Shown here piece after piece: positions 17,424 through 25,190 of a stretch of DNA of 64,000 bases. The DNA lies in NCBI RefSeq assembly GCF_018403325.1, contig NZ_BOSL01000003.1:1-64000 (forward strand). Direction: 5' to 3'. The number at the start of each line of letters is the position of its first letter. Positions within the stretch are counted from its first letter, which is position 1. Source of the stretch: Paenibacillus vini. Lineage in GTDB: Bacteria > Bacillota > Bacilli > Paenibacillales > Paenibacillaceae. Both the position numbers and the translations under genes were made by a program. The notes below the pieces were generated by a model, which did no database searches, was not told where the DNA came from, and worked only from the letters and a program-made list of their open reading frames with translations.

Positions 17424-18446
17424 GTGACGTTTGGCGCTAGAATGCTAAAGACCGGATTGGCTGTAACACTGGCTTTGTATTTGGTCAGCTGGTTTAATTT
17501 ATCTTCTCCGGTAATCGCGGCGGTCGCCTCGATATTTGCCATGCAGCCTTCCATTTACCGCTCATGGAGATACTTGATGGACCAATTGCAAACCAACACC
17601 TTAGGCGCCATTTTGGCCATGGCCGGCGGTTTGTTGTTCTCCAATGAGCCGATCGCCGTGGGCTTGGTATGCATTCTTGTAATCATGATTTGTCTGAAAC
17701 TAAAAATGGGCGAAACGATAGGGATTACGCTGGTTACGGTCGTAGCCGTCATGGAGGCCTCCGGTCAATGGGAGTTTGCATTGAACCGCTTTGCTTTAAG
17801 TTTGGTGGGGATCGTCTCCGCTTTTGTAATCAACATCATCGTTTTTCCGCCAAAACCGAGAGTACAATATGTGAATCAGATCAAGGAAACCTTTGAACAG
17901 CTGTCCCTGTTGCTTCGTACTGCCGTTTCCGACGAAATCAAGGAATCGGTATTCCGCGGCGAGAAACGGAAGCTTGAAGATTCGATCAACTCTTTGTCGG
18001 ATAAATACAAGCTGATGGAAGAGGACCAGAAGAAGCTCAAAACGCCGAAATTCAGCGAGAGCAGGCAGCTTGTAGTGTACAAGCAGATGCTCAAGGCGCT
18101 GCGCAAAGGCTACGGGGTGCTGGATGCCGTGGAACAGCATTATTTTCAGGCGGTGCGAACTCCGGAATTGAACAAGGAATTTGACATGCAGTTGGAGAAA
18201 TTAATAAAATTCCATGAGCATATCATGTTAAAATTTGATGACAAGTTGAAGCCGAACAATAAAGAGGCCGAACAATTTGAGCATGATAATGATGAGTTTT
18301 TGAGGGGAATGCTGGATCGTTATGCCACGCAGCGGCAAGGGATCCTGAGGCTGTCGATCGTATCTGCGGAAATGTATGAGTACGGGCATCAGTTAGAGCG
18401 GCTAAACCGTTTGGCGGATCATAGCCAAGTGCCCGTGGAATCCTAA
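17424..18446 (+). CDS. FUSC/aromatic acid exporter family membrane protein
   Basis: 340 residues. Residues 1-150 carry about five to six membrane helices typical of the ArAE_1 (DUF939) domain (MTFGARMLKTGLAVTLALYL, PVIAAVASIFAMQPSIYRSW). Residues 160-330 form the cytoplasmic ArAE_1 C-terminal helical domain. Homologues are annotated as aromatic acid or fusaric-acid-type exporters, but the substrate is rarely proven. The GTG start at 17424 is preceded by GGAGG. Terminator 18491-18520 follows. Confidence 0.85.
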   Translation: MTFGARMLKTGLAVTLALYLVSWFNLSSPVIAAVASIFAMQPSIYRSWRYLMDQLQTNTLGAILAMAGGLLFSNEPIAVGLVCILVIMICLKLKMGETIGITLVTVVAVMEASGQWEFALNRFALSLVGIVSAFVINIIVFPPKPRVQYVNQIKETFEQLSLLLRTAVSDEIKESVFRGEKRKLEDSINSLSDKYKLMEEDQKKLKTPKFSESRQLVVYKQMLKALRKGYGVLDAVEQHYFQAVRTPELNKEFDMQLEKLIKFHEHIMLKFDDKLKPNNKEAEQFEHDNDEFLRGMLDRYATQRQGILRLSIVSAEMYEYGHQLERLNRLADHSQVPVES

Positions 18447-18490
18447 AAAAGTAATCGCGGGCCTGCGAAACAAACGTGATTTCTGACATC

Positions 18491-18525
18491 AAAAAAAGTC
18501 CTGCCGAATGGCGGGACTTTACTAT
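18491..18525. terminator. Terminator after the FUSC family gene
   Basis: Arms AAAGTCCTGCC / GGCGGGACTTT with a GAAT loop, flanked by an A-run upstream and TACTATTTC downstream. Confidence 0.7.
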
Positions 18526-18560
18526 TTCAGGTGTAAGGTTTAAAAAAATCAATAATGAGG

Positions 18561-18589
18561 TTGAAATTATCGCATAAAATGGATACAAT
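18561..18589 (+). promoter_or_regulatory. Promoter for helD
   Basis: TTGAAA (18561-18566), 17 nt, TACAAT (18584-18589). Transcription would start near 18596, leaving a leader of about 130 nt that contains the palindrome at 18687-18701. Confidence 0.55.
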
Positions 18590-18686
18590 GAAACATGGAC
18601 TGTAGAAATAATGATACGAACAAAAATATCCTAATAGAATTATATCATGGATATTTTGGAATGTCAATAGGTGATTCACTCAATAA

Positions 18687-18701
18687 TCTAGACCGTCTAG
18701 A
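18687..18701. promoter_or_regulatory. Perfect 15-bp palindrome upstream of helD
   Basis: TCTAGACCGTCTAGA is perfectly symmetric about its central base and lies 27 bp before the helD start. Its form resembles TetR-family operators. It could be a roadblock site or operator for a distant regulator; no regulator gene is adjacent. Confidence 0.5.
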
Positions 18702-18728
18702 AGTAGTTTACCAGAAGGAGCGATCATT

Positions 18729-21071
18729 GTGAGCGGAACGGACAATGCTTGGCAGGAAGAACAGCAGCGCGTGGAATATGTGGCAGACCGGATTGAGGAC
18801 AATATTTCCCGGCTGGAACGGGAGGTAGGATCCGTCCGTGGAGACGTCGTAACCATGCGGAAGGAGTTCTGGGATGAGGTTACCGTCAACTTCAGCGAAG
18901 CGGATGATGTGGGGGAAACATCGACAAGCTTGCGTCAGCAATCCCAGGTGTTGTCGGAGAGAGAGAAAAGCCACCAGCATGCTTCTGCTGCATTAGACAA
19001 AATGAAGAGGCTGAAGCAGTCGCCGTATTTCGGGCGGATCGATTTTGCCGAGGATGGTTATCCCGCAGAGCCGATCTACCTCGGAATTGCTTCCCTTCTG
19101 GAGGAAGGGGACGAAGCTTTTCTTATTTATGACTGGAGAGCTCCGATTTCGAATCTGTATTACGACGGTGTTCCGGGACCTGCTTCCTACGAAACGCCCT
19201 CCGGAAAAATCGAAGGCAAGATGCTGCTCAAACGGCAATTCGTGATTCGCGGGCGCGAGATCAAAGTGATGTTTGACACCGGCGTTACCATTGGTGACGA
19301 GCTGCTTCAGCAGGTTCTGAGCCGCAGCTCGGATGCCCAGATGAAGAGCATCGTGGCCACCATTCAGCGGGAACAAAACCGGATTATCCGAAACGACAAA
19401 AGCAGGATGCTGATCGTACAGGGAGCGGCAGGAAGCGGCAAAACGTCCGCCGCGCTGCAGCGTGTAGCCTATTTACTCTATAAGCATCGTGAAACGCTGC
19501 AAGCCGATCAAATGATTCTTTTCTCGCCGAACCCGATGTTTAATAGTTATGTATCCACGGTTTTGCCGGAGCTTGGCGAAGAGAATATGCTGCAAACAAC
19601 GTTCCAGGAGTACTTGGAACATCGGCTGGGCCGGGAATTCCAGCTGGAGGACCCGTTTGTGCAAATGGAATATGTGCTGTCCAGCGAAGAAAATGAGGGT
19701 TACTCGGCAAGGATCAGCGGGCTGCGCTATAAATCCTCGTCCTCTTTTTTGGATGCGATCAACAAATATAAAGCGCTTCTGGAGCGCAAGGAGATGAAAT
19801 TCCGGCCTTTACGGTTTCAAGGCAAGGAAGTGATCGGTGCGGATGCGATATCGGCGGCGTTTTACGCTTTTGATCCTGCGATCACTTTGGCGAATCGGTG
19901 TGAATTGCTCAAGGAATGGCTTCTTAAAGAGTTGGCGGCTTTCGGCAAAGCAGAGCTCACGGAACCTTGGGTGGAGGAGCAAATTCAGTTGCTTGATACC
20001 GAGGATTACCAGAGAGCCTACCAGCGCATGCGGAAAAACCAGCAAAAAAAAGGAGATCATTTTAGCGACTACGAAGAAGAAAAGACCATTTTAGCCAAAA
20101 TGGTCGTAAGCGAACGGCTTAAACCGCTTCGCAGATGGGTCAAATCCCTTCGTTTCGTGGATGTGACCAAGTTGTACAGTCAGCTCTTTCAACAGCCCGA
20201 ACTCATGGGGGAGCTCAGTTCAGGCGAACTGCCGGAGGAGTGGGAGGCGATCTGCAGTCAAACCCTCAGCAAGATCAAACAGGGCGAGCTGTATTATGAG
20301 GATGCGACCCCGTTCCTTTACTTAAAAGAAATGATTCTAGGCTTCCGCTCCAATACGGCCATCCGACATGTGATCATCGACGAGGCCCAGGATTACTCCC
20401 CATTCCAGTTGTACTTCTTGAAACGGTTATTTCCTCGTGCCCGCATGACTGCGCTGGGGGATTTAAACCAGGCGATTTATGCACACGCGTCGGTGCTTCA
20501 GCAGTCGACGGCTTTGACCGACCTCTACGGGGAAGCCGAAAGCGAGCTTATTACCCTGGTGCAGAGCTACCGGTCGACGCGCGAAATCGTCGAGTTCACG
20601 CGGGGGATGATTTACGGAGGAGAAGCTATCGTTCCGTTCAACCGGGAAGGCGAGAAACCGGAGGTCCGCTTGGTCGGAGACGAAACGGAGCTTCACGGCC
20701 GGATCCAGGGCGATATTCAGGCGCTAAGGAGCGACGGTTACGATATGATCGCGGTGATTTGCAAAACCGCGGCGGAAAGCCTGAAGGCATACGAAGAGCT
20801 GTCGGCTGACCTGCCGGTCAAACTGATCAAGAAGACTACGCTGTCTTTTGAGAAAGGAATCCACATTATCCCGGCATATTTGGCCAAGGGAGTGGAATTC
20901 GATGCCGTGCTGATCTATGACGGATCGGACCGGAAATATACGCGTGAAACGGAGCGGAAATTGTTCTATACGGCATGTACAAGGGCTATGCACTTGCTGC
21001 ACGTTTACTCCGTCGGCGAACCGAGCCGGTTTATCCGCGAAACCGACAAATCAGCGTACATCCAGATTTGA
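18729..21071 (+). CDS. helD: RNA polymerase recycling motor ATPase HelD
   Basis: 780 residues, as expected for Firmicute HelD, a superfamily 1 ATPase that pulls stalled RNA polymerase off DNA. The N-terminal coiled coil (about 1-90), which probes the secondary channel in known structures, is followed by a UvrD/PcrA-like motor. Walker A is VQGAAGSGKTSA near residue 230 and Walker B is IIDEAQD near 550. Late motifs include QSYRSTREI and FYTACTRAMHLL. The GTG start at 18729 has GAAGGAG upstream. An MFS exporter gene follows 87 bp later on the same strand. HelD-type proteins can confer rifampicin tolerance in actinobacteria; whether this one does is unknown. Confidence 0.93.
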   Translation: MSGTDNAWQEEQQRVEYVADRIEDNISRLEREVGSVRGDVVTMRKEFWDEVTVNFSEADDVGETSTSLRQQSQVLSEREKSHQHASAALDKMKRLKQSPYFGRIDFAEDGYPAEPIYLGIASLLEEGDEAFLIYDWRAPISNLYYDGVPGPASYETPSGKIEGKMLLKRQFVIRGREIKVMFDTGVTIGDELLQQVLSRSSDAQMKSIVATIQREQNRIIRNDKSRMLIVQGAAGSGKTSAALQRVAYLLYKHRETLQADQMILFSPNPMFNSYVSTVLPELGEENMLQTTFQEYLEHRLGREFQLEDPFVQMEYVLSSEENEGYSARISGLRYKSSSSFLDAINKYKALLERKEMKFRPLRFQGKEVIGADAISAAFYAFDPAITLANRCELLKEWLLKELAAFGKAELTEPWVEEQIQLLDTEDYQRAYQRMRKNQQKKGDHFSDYEEEKTILAKMVVSERLKPLRRWVKSLRFVDVTKLYSQLFQQPELMGELSSGELPEEWEAICSQTLSKIKQGELYYEDATPFLYLKEMILGFRSNTAIRHVIIDEAQDYSPFQLYFLKRLFPRARMTALGDLNQAIYAHASVLQQSTALTDLYGEAESELITLVQSYRSTREIVEFTRGMIYGGEAIVPFNREGEKPEVRLVGDETELHGRIQGDIQALRSDGYDMIAVICKTAAESLKAYEELSADLPVKLIKKTTLSFEKGIHIIPAYLAKGVEFDAVLIYDGSDRKYTRETERKLFYTACTRAMHLLHVYSVGEPSRFIRETDKSAYIQI

Positions 21072-21158
21072 CCGGACGGCCGCTGAGTATATTTTACTGA
21101 TTAACAACCAAACTACTCTTCATGGAATGATTTATCGAATCTGAAGGGTGGCCGAAAG

Positions 21159-22433
21159 ATGGATAACAAAAAAGGTGATCTGGCTGCGCTGGCATCCATT
21201 CCGCTCATCATGACCCTTGGAAATTCTATGTTGATTCCGATATTGCCGCAGATCTCCCGTGAGCTGCGTATATCATCTTTCCAGGTCAGCATGTTGATTA
21301 CGGTCTATGCGGTAGTCGCCATATTGCTGATCCCGGTCGCCGGATATTTATCGGACAAATGGGGCCGAAAAAAAATCATCATTCCCAGTCTGATCATCGC
21401 AGGTGTCGGAGGAGCGGTGTCGGGCGCCGCCTCCTGGTTTGCCGACGGCACGGCCGTCTATTGGATTATCATCGCGGGGCGCTTGCTGCAGGGTGTCGGG
21501 GCTGCGGGAGCCTTTCCGATTGTTCTGCCGCTTGTCGGAGACATGTTCGATGATGAAGATGAAGTAAGCCACAGCCTAGGAATTATCGAAACCTCGAACA
21601 CCTTCGGGAAAGTGCTCAGTCCTATACTGGGCGCTTTGCTGGGAGCGTGGATTTGGTATGTTCCATTTTTGGCTATCCCTGTCTTGTGCTTGATCTCTCT
21701 GCTGCTCGTGATCTTTCTGGTCAAGGAACCGGAACGGAATCAGGAAGCCAAGCCTTTGAGGGAATTTATGAAATCGGTCAAGGAAGTTTTTGCGGAAAAG
21801 GGCCGGTGGCTGTACGCCATTTTTGCGATTGGCGGAATATGCATGTTTTTGTTATTCGGCGTACTGTTTTATTTGTCCGATCAGTTGGAGAAGAAACACG
21901 GCCTGGACGGGGTACTGAAGGGATTGGTACTGGCCATTCCGTTAGCGGCTCTCTGCCTGGCTTCTTATATAACGGGTAAAAAAATCGGCAAGAATAAAAA
22001 CCTGATGAAATGGTGCGGAGTCATCGGTCTTGTGCTTGCTACCGCAGCACTGTTTGGAATCAGTACATTTAACAATATTTATTTTGTGATCGGTTGCCTG
22101 ATCATTTGCGGCGTCGGGATCGGCATCGTCCTGCCCAGCTCGGATGCCTTGATTACCGAAGGCATTGATAAGGAACTGCGCGGTACCATTACTTCGATAT
22201 ACAGCAGCATGCGGTTCATCGGGGTATCGCTTGGTCCGCCGGTCATTTCCCTTTTGGTGGGCGGAGGCCATATGATGATGTTTATCGTGATTGGTGCCGT
22301 ATCCCTTATTGCCGTGGTGCTGTTGTTAATTATGGTTAAACCTGAATCGGGAGAAGGTAAAGGGAGCAAAGGAACCGGCGGGAAAGAAAAAAGGAAAGTT
22401 ACAAAGACGCCGCGGCCCATTCATCAAAGTTAG
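21159..22433 (+). CDS. MFS drug efflux transporter (DHA1-like)
   Basis: 424 residues and about 12 hydrophobic helices. MFS motif A is GYLSDKWGRKKII after helix 2, and RLLQGVGAAGAFPIV fits helix 4. The basic C-terminal tail (about residues 395-424, EGKGSKGTGGKEKRKVTK) is cytoplasmic. ATG at 21159 is preceded by AAGGGTGG. It probably shares a transcript with helD since no terminator separates them. It resembles the YfmO/BlT group of Bacillus exporters; the substrate is unknown. Confidence 0.87.
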   Translation: MDNKKGDLAALASIPLIMTLGNSMLIPILPQISRELRISSFQVSMLITVYAVVAILLIPVAGYLSDKWGRKKIIIPSLIIAGVGGAVSGAASWFADGTAVYWIIIAGRLLQGVGAAGAFPIVLPLVGDMFDDEDEVSHSLGIIETSNTFGKVLSPILGALLGAWIWYVPFLAIPVLCLISLLLVIFLVKEPERNQEAKPLREFMKSVKEVFAEKGRWLYAIFAIGGICMFLLFGVLFYLSDQLEKKHGLDGVLKGLVLAIPLAALCLASYITGKKIGKNKNLMKWCGVIGLVLATAALFGISTFNNIYFVIGCLIICGVGIGIVLPSSDALITEGIDKELRGTITSIYSSMRFIGVSLGPPVISLLVGGGHMMMFIVIGAVSLIAVVLLLIMVKPESGEGKGSKGTGGKEKRKVTKTPRPIHQS

Positions 22434-22536
22434 CTTACCGTCAGCCAAGTGATTTTCTTCCTAGCTAGTCATACGTACCGCCCTCTATACTGGTCCAAAT
22501 TATTACTTTTTTGTGCCGGGGAGGAAGATTTTGAGG

Positions 22537-23208
22537 ATGAATGGGAAGAAAATAGGGTTTTGGTTGGTGTGCGGAATTGCTCTTGTGCTGGTCGGGGGAT
22601 GTATGGAACAAGGTAATCGTGCGGCGAGCTCTCCTGATTTGGAACAGGCGCATGTGGAGACCAATGCGGTTCCTGAAGGTTTTGACCTGGAGCATCAGCC
22701 TTATATGGGGGAACCTAACGCCCAGGTCAAAATTGTGGAGTTTTCAGATTACAAATGCCCCGCTTGCAAACGGTGGAAGGATGAAGTGCTAACCGAGCTC
22801 AAGAAGGAATATCTGGATACCGGCGCAGCGGTGTTTTACTATGTGGACTTTCCGTTCCTGGCCCCCGATTCCAATTTTGCGGCACTTGCGGGGGAGTCGT
22901 TGTATCAGCAGAATCAGGAGTTTTTCTGGGCTTATTTTGATCTGATGATGGAGCATCAAGGCGCAAAAGATGAGGCCTGGGCAAACAAGGACTTTATAAT
23001 GAAGCTGGTAAAGGAGAATATACCGGATGTCGATATGAAGACCTTTGAACAGGATCTTGAGGAACGAAAATATATAGAGAATGTGAAAAGAGATTTCATG
23101 ATTGGGGAAAACCATCAGGTTGGTGGTACCCCGACGATTTTCATCAATGGTCAAGCGGTGGAGGATATTTCTTTCGAGGGAATCCGAACGGTAATCGATA
23201 ACTTGTAA
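22537..23208 (+). CDS. DsbA-family thiol-disulfide oxidoreductase lipoprotein (BdbD-like)
   Basis: About 223 residues. The N-terminal membrane segment ends in the lipobox LVGGC, so it is likely tethered outside the membrane. The thioredoxin-fold domain has the CPAC active site (FSDYKCPACKRW, about residue 75), an inserted helical domain (about 115-175) and the cis-proline loop GGTPTIFING near 205. It should form or shuffle disulfides in exported proteins. I chose ATG at 22537 because GGGGAGG lies upstream; GTG at 22513 is in frame but has no site. No BdbC-like partner is adjacent. Confidence 0.87.
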   Translation: MNGKKIGFWLVCGIALVLVGGCMEQGNRAASSPDLEQAHVETNAVPEGFDLEHQPYMGEPNAQVKIVEFSDYKCPACKRWKDEVLTELKKEYLDTGAAVFYYVDFPFLAPDSNFAALAGESLYQQNQEFFWAYFDLMMEHQGAKDEAWANKDFIMKLVKENIPDVDMKTFEQDLEERKYIENVKRDFMIGENHQVGGTPTIFINGQAVEDISFEGIRTVIDNL

Positions 23209-23217
23209 CCTGCAACC

Positions 23218-23274
23218 AAAGAACTTCGTTTCCCTGGATGGTCCTTCGGGCCTGGGAATGCGCAGTTCTTTTTT
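23218..23274 (+). terminator. Terminator after the DsbA-like gene
   Basis: Outer arms AAGAACT / AGTTCTT and inner arms TTCCC / GGGAA, then TTTTTT. The next about 160 bp before rpiA shows no other clear signal. Confidence 0.75.
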
Positions 23275-23436
23275 GCTGTATTTTTTGGTATGATATTAGC
23301 TGATTATGTCAGTCAACAAACTGATTGTTACATATGGTACTTGTCGGTCGGTTCGTTCAGAACCCACTCCAGCATCATGAAAACTGTATCCATGAATATA
23401 GCATGATCGTATTTTACTTACAGGGGGCGCTATTAT

Positions 23437-24114
23437 ATGAACGCAAAACAAGCGGCGGGTTACCGTGCTGCCGAATTGGTCCAAGACGGGATGGTTGTCG
23501 GTCTCGGTACCGGGTCAACCGCCTATTATGCCATTGAGAAAATTGGTGAACGGGTAGCGCAGGGCTTGCAGATTCGAGCCATTGCAACATCCAATGCTTC
23601 GGAAGAGCTCGCTTTAAAATATGGAATTCCTCTCATTCCGGCTTCGGAAGTGGAACGTTTGGATATCGCGATCGACGGTGCGGATGAGGTGGATCCTGAA
23701 ATGGCGCTGATTAAAGGCGGCGGCGGTGCGCTGCTCCGCGAAAAGCTGGTAGCGATCAATAGCGACCGGTTTATCGTGATCGCCGACAGCGGCAAGATGG
23801 TTCCTCAATTGGGTCAATTTAAGCTGCCGATTGAACTTGTTCCTTTTTGCTATGAGTGGACGCTCGGACAGTTGAAACGAAACTACGACGTCCAGTTCGA
23901 AATGCGCACCCGTGACGGGGAATTGTATGTAACCGATAACGGGAATTATATCGTGGACGCGGCCTTCGGGAAGATTCCGTCTCCCGCACAATTGAGCCAT
24001 GAATTGAAAATGATGACGGGCGTAGTTGATCACGGTTTGTTCGTTGACATCGCAGATACGGTCATTGTCGGATACGAGGACGGTCGGACCGAAATGATCG
24101 AGAAAAAACATTAG
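23437..24114 (+). CDS. rpiA: Ribose-5-phosphate isomerase A
   Basis: 225 residues with all RpiA signatures: GLGTGSTAYYAIEKI (phosphate binding), TSNASEELALKYGIPL, AIDGADEVDPEMALIKGGGGALLREK (catalytic Asp, Glu and Lys region). It interconverts ribose 5-phosphate and ribulose 5-phosphate in the pentose phosphate pathway. ATG at 23437 follows AGGGGGCG. A GNAT acetyltransferase gene follows 11 bp later, so the two are probably cotranscribed. Confidence 0.96.
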   Translation: MNAKQAAGYRAAELVQDGMVVGLGTGSTAYYAIEKIGERVAQGLQIRAIATSNASEELALKYGIPLIPASEVERLDIAIDGADEVDPEMALIKGGGGALLREKLVAINSDRFIVIADSGKMVPQLGQFKLPIELVPFCYEWTLGQLKRNYDVQFEMRTRDGELYVTDNGNYIVDAAFGKIPSPAQLSHELKMMTGVVDHGLFVDIADTVIVGYEDGRTEMIEKKH

Positions 24115-24125
24115 GAGGACATGCT

Positions 24126-24554
24126 GTGCTCGTTCGAGTGACATCCTTTCCGGTTCAGTCTGATATTGCCGAATTAATGGAATATGCGACCCGATTCGAT
24201 TCCGAGCAAGAGAAGAAGGCTTGGGAACTGTATGAGTCGGGCGCTGAATTGTACGTCTTTGAAGAAGAAGGGGAAAACATCGGACTGATCGGATTCACTA
24301 CCAATTCTTCAGGACAAATGGACATTCTTCATCTGGCGGTTCGTCCTGAGGACAGGCTTAAGGGCTATGGCCGGGGATTGATCGTGGAGGCGCTGCTGCT
24401 GAAACAGCCGGAGGTCGTTATAGCGGTAACGGATGAGGAAGAGGCTGACTTTTTCAGAAACATTGGATTTACAGTAAACGGGTTTAACCCAGGTCCGGAC
24501 GAACCCGAGCAGTTCCGCTGCGTGTATGAGTCGGAAGAACCTGCTGAAGACTAA
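24126..24554 (+). CDS. GNAT family N-acetyltransferase
   Basis: 142 residues with the GNAT core: LIGFTTNSSGQMDILHLAVRPEDRLKGYGRGLIVEALL carries the acetyl-CoA pyrophosphate loop (R/Q-x-x-G-x-G/A variant RLKGYG). The GTG start at 24126 has GGAGG 7 nt upstream; the ATG five bases earlier is out of frame and soon stops. It sits directly after rpiA. The acceptor substrate is unknown. Confidence 0.8.
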   Translation: MLVRVTSFPVQSDIAELMEYATRFDSEQEKKAWELYESGAELYVFEEEGENIGLIGFTTNSSGQMDILHLAVRPEDRLKGYGRGLIVEALLLKQPEVVIAVTDEEEADFFRNIGFTVNGFNPGPDEPEQFRCVYESEEPAED

Positions 24555-24593
24555 AAAGAAGTTTAGGCTTTTCACCGCTAATTGTAGCCATTT

Positions 24594-24625
24594 AACCCCT
24601 TCGCCGGTGGCGAGGGGGTTTTTGT
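24594..24625 (+). terminator. Terminator of the rpiA-GNAT unit
   Basis: Arms AACCCCTTCGCC / GGCGAGGGGGTT closed by a 3-nt loop, followed by TTTGTTG. Confidence 0.8.
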
Positions 24626-24643
24626 TGTGCGAGGAAAGTGGAT

Positions 24644-24672
24644 TTGACAATCCACTTGGAACCTCATATAGT
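24644..24672 (+). promoter_or_regulatory. Promoter of the marR-MMPL operon
   Basis: Perfect TTGACA (24644-24649), 17 nt, TATAGT (24667-24672). Confidence 0.8.
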
Positions 24673-24682
24673 TCTATTAGCG

Positions 24683-24705
24683 AATTGTTTCATTGTAGAA
24701 CAATT
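24683..24705. promoter_or_regulatory. Inverted repeat, probable MarR-type operator
   Basis: AATTGTT (24683-24689) and AACAATT (24699-24705), 9 bp apart, lie just downstream of the -10 box. This position suits autorepression by the MarR protein encoded 39 bp further on. Confidence 0.6.
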
Positions 24706-24743
24706 GGGACAAGAGAGACTGAGGAGGGAGAGACTTCGGACTG

Positions 24744-25190
24744 ATGCAAGGATCTAAAGAATTGATAGAGCGTTATATGGCGGCATATTTTACAGTGACG
24801 AAGCGACTGCACGGAGAAATTCGTGAAGTTCTGCAGGATGACTTGACGATGGACCAGTTCCAAATCATCGATTATATTGTGACGCGCGGAAACGTGACTT
24901 CCACAGAGCTTGCCGAATCTTTTGCCGTGGGGAAGAGCTCGATTACCGCAATCATTACGAGACTGGCGGATAAAGGCATTCTTGAGCGCACCCGGGACGA
25001 AGACGACCGGAGAGTCGTTTATCTGTCTCTGACGGACCGAGGATTAGACAACTATAAAAAAGCGCAAGCCAAAATCATGGAGACGGTGTCTACATACCTC
25101 GTTCATTTCGGCCATGATGAAGTCGAAGGATTCATCAGTGTATTTGAAAAGCTGGCTAATTTATTGGAGGAAGGGAGTGGGGAATCATGA
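24744..25190 (+). CDS. MarR-family transcriptional regulator
   Basis: 148 residues. The winged HTH is at about residues 35-105 (MDQFQIIDYIVTRGNVTSTELAESFAVGKSSITAIITRLADKGILERTRDEDDRRVVYLSLT), with flanking dimerisation helices. ATG at 24744 has a GAGAG-type site. Its stop overlaps the start of the MMPL transporter by ATGA, so the two are translationally coupled. The pair resembles Bacillus subtilis ydgG-ydgH. It probably represses its own operon through 24683-24705. Confidence 0.93.
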   Translation: MQGSKELIERYMAAYFTVTKRLHGEIREVLQDDLTMDQFQIIDYIVTRGNVTSTELAESFAVGKSSITAIITRLADKGILERTRDEDDRRVVYLSLTDRGLDNYKKAQAKIMETVSTYLVHFGHDEVEGFISVFEKLANLLEEGSGES

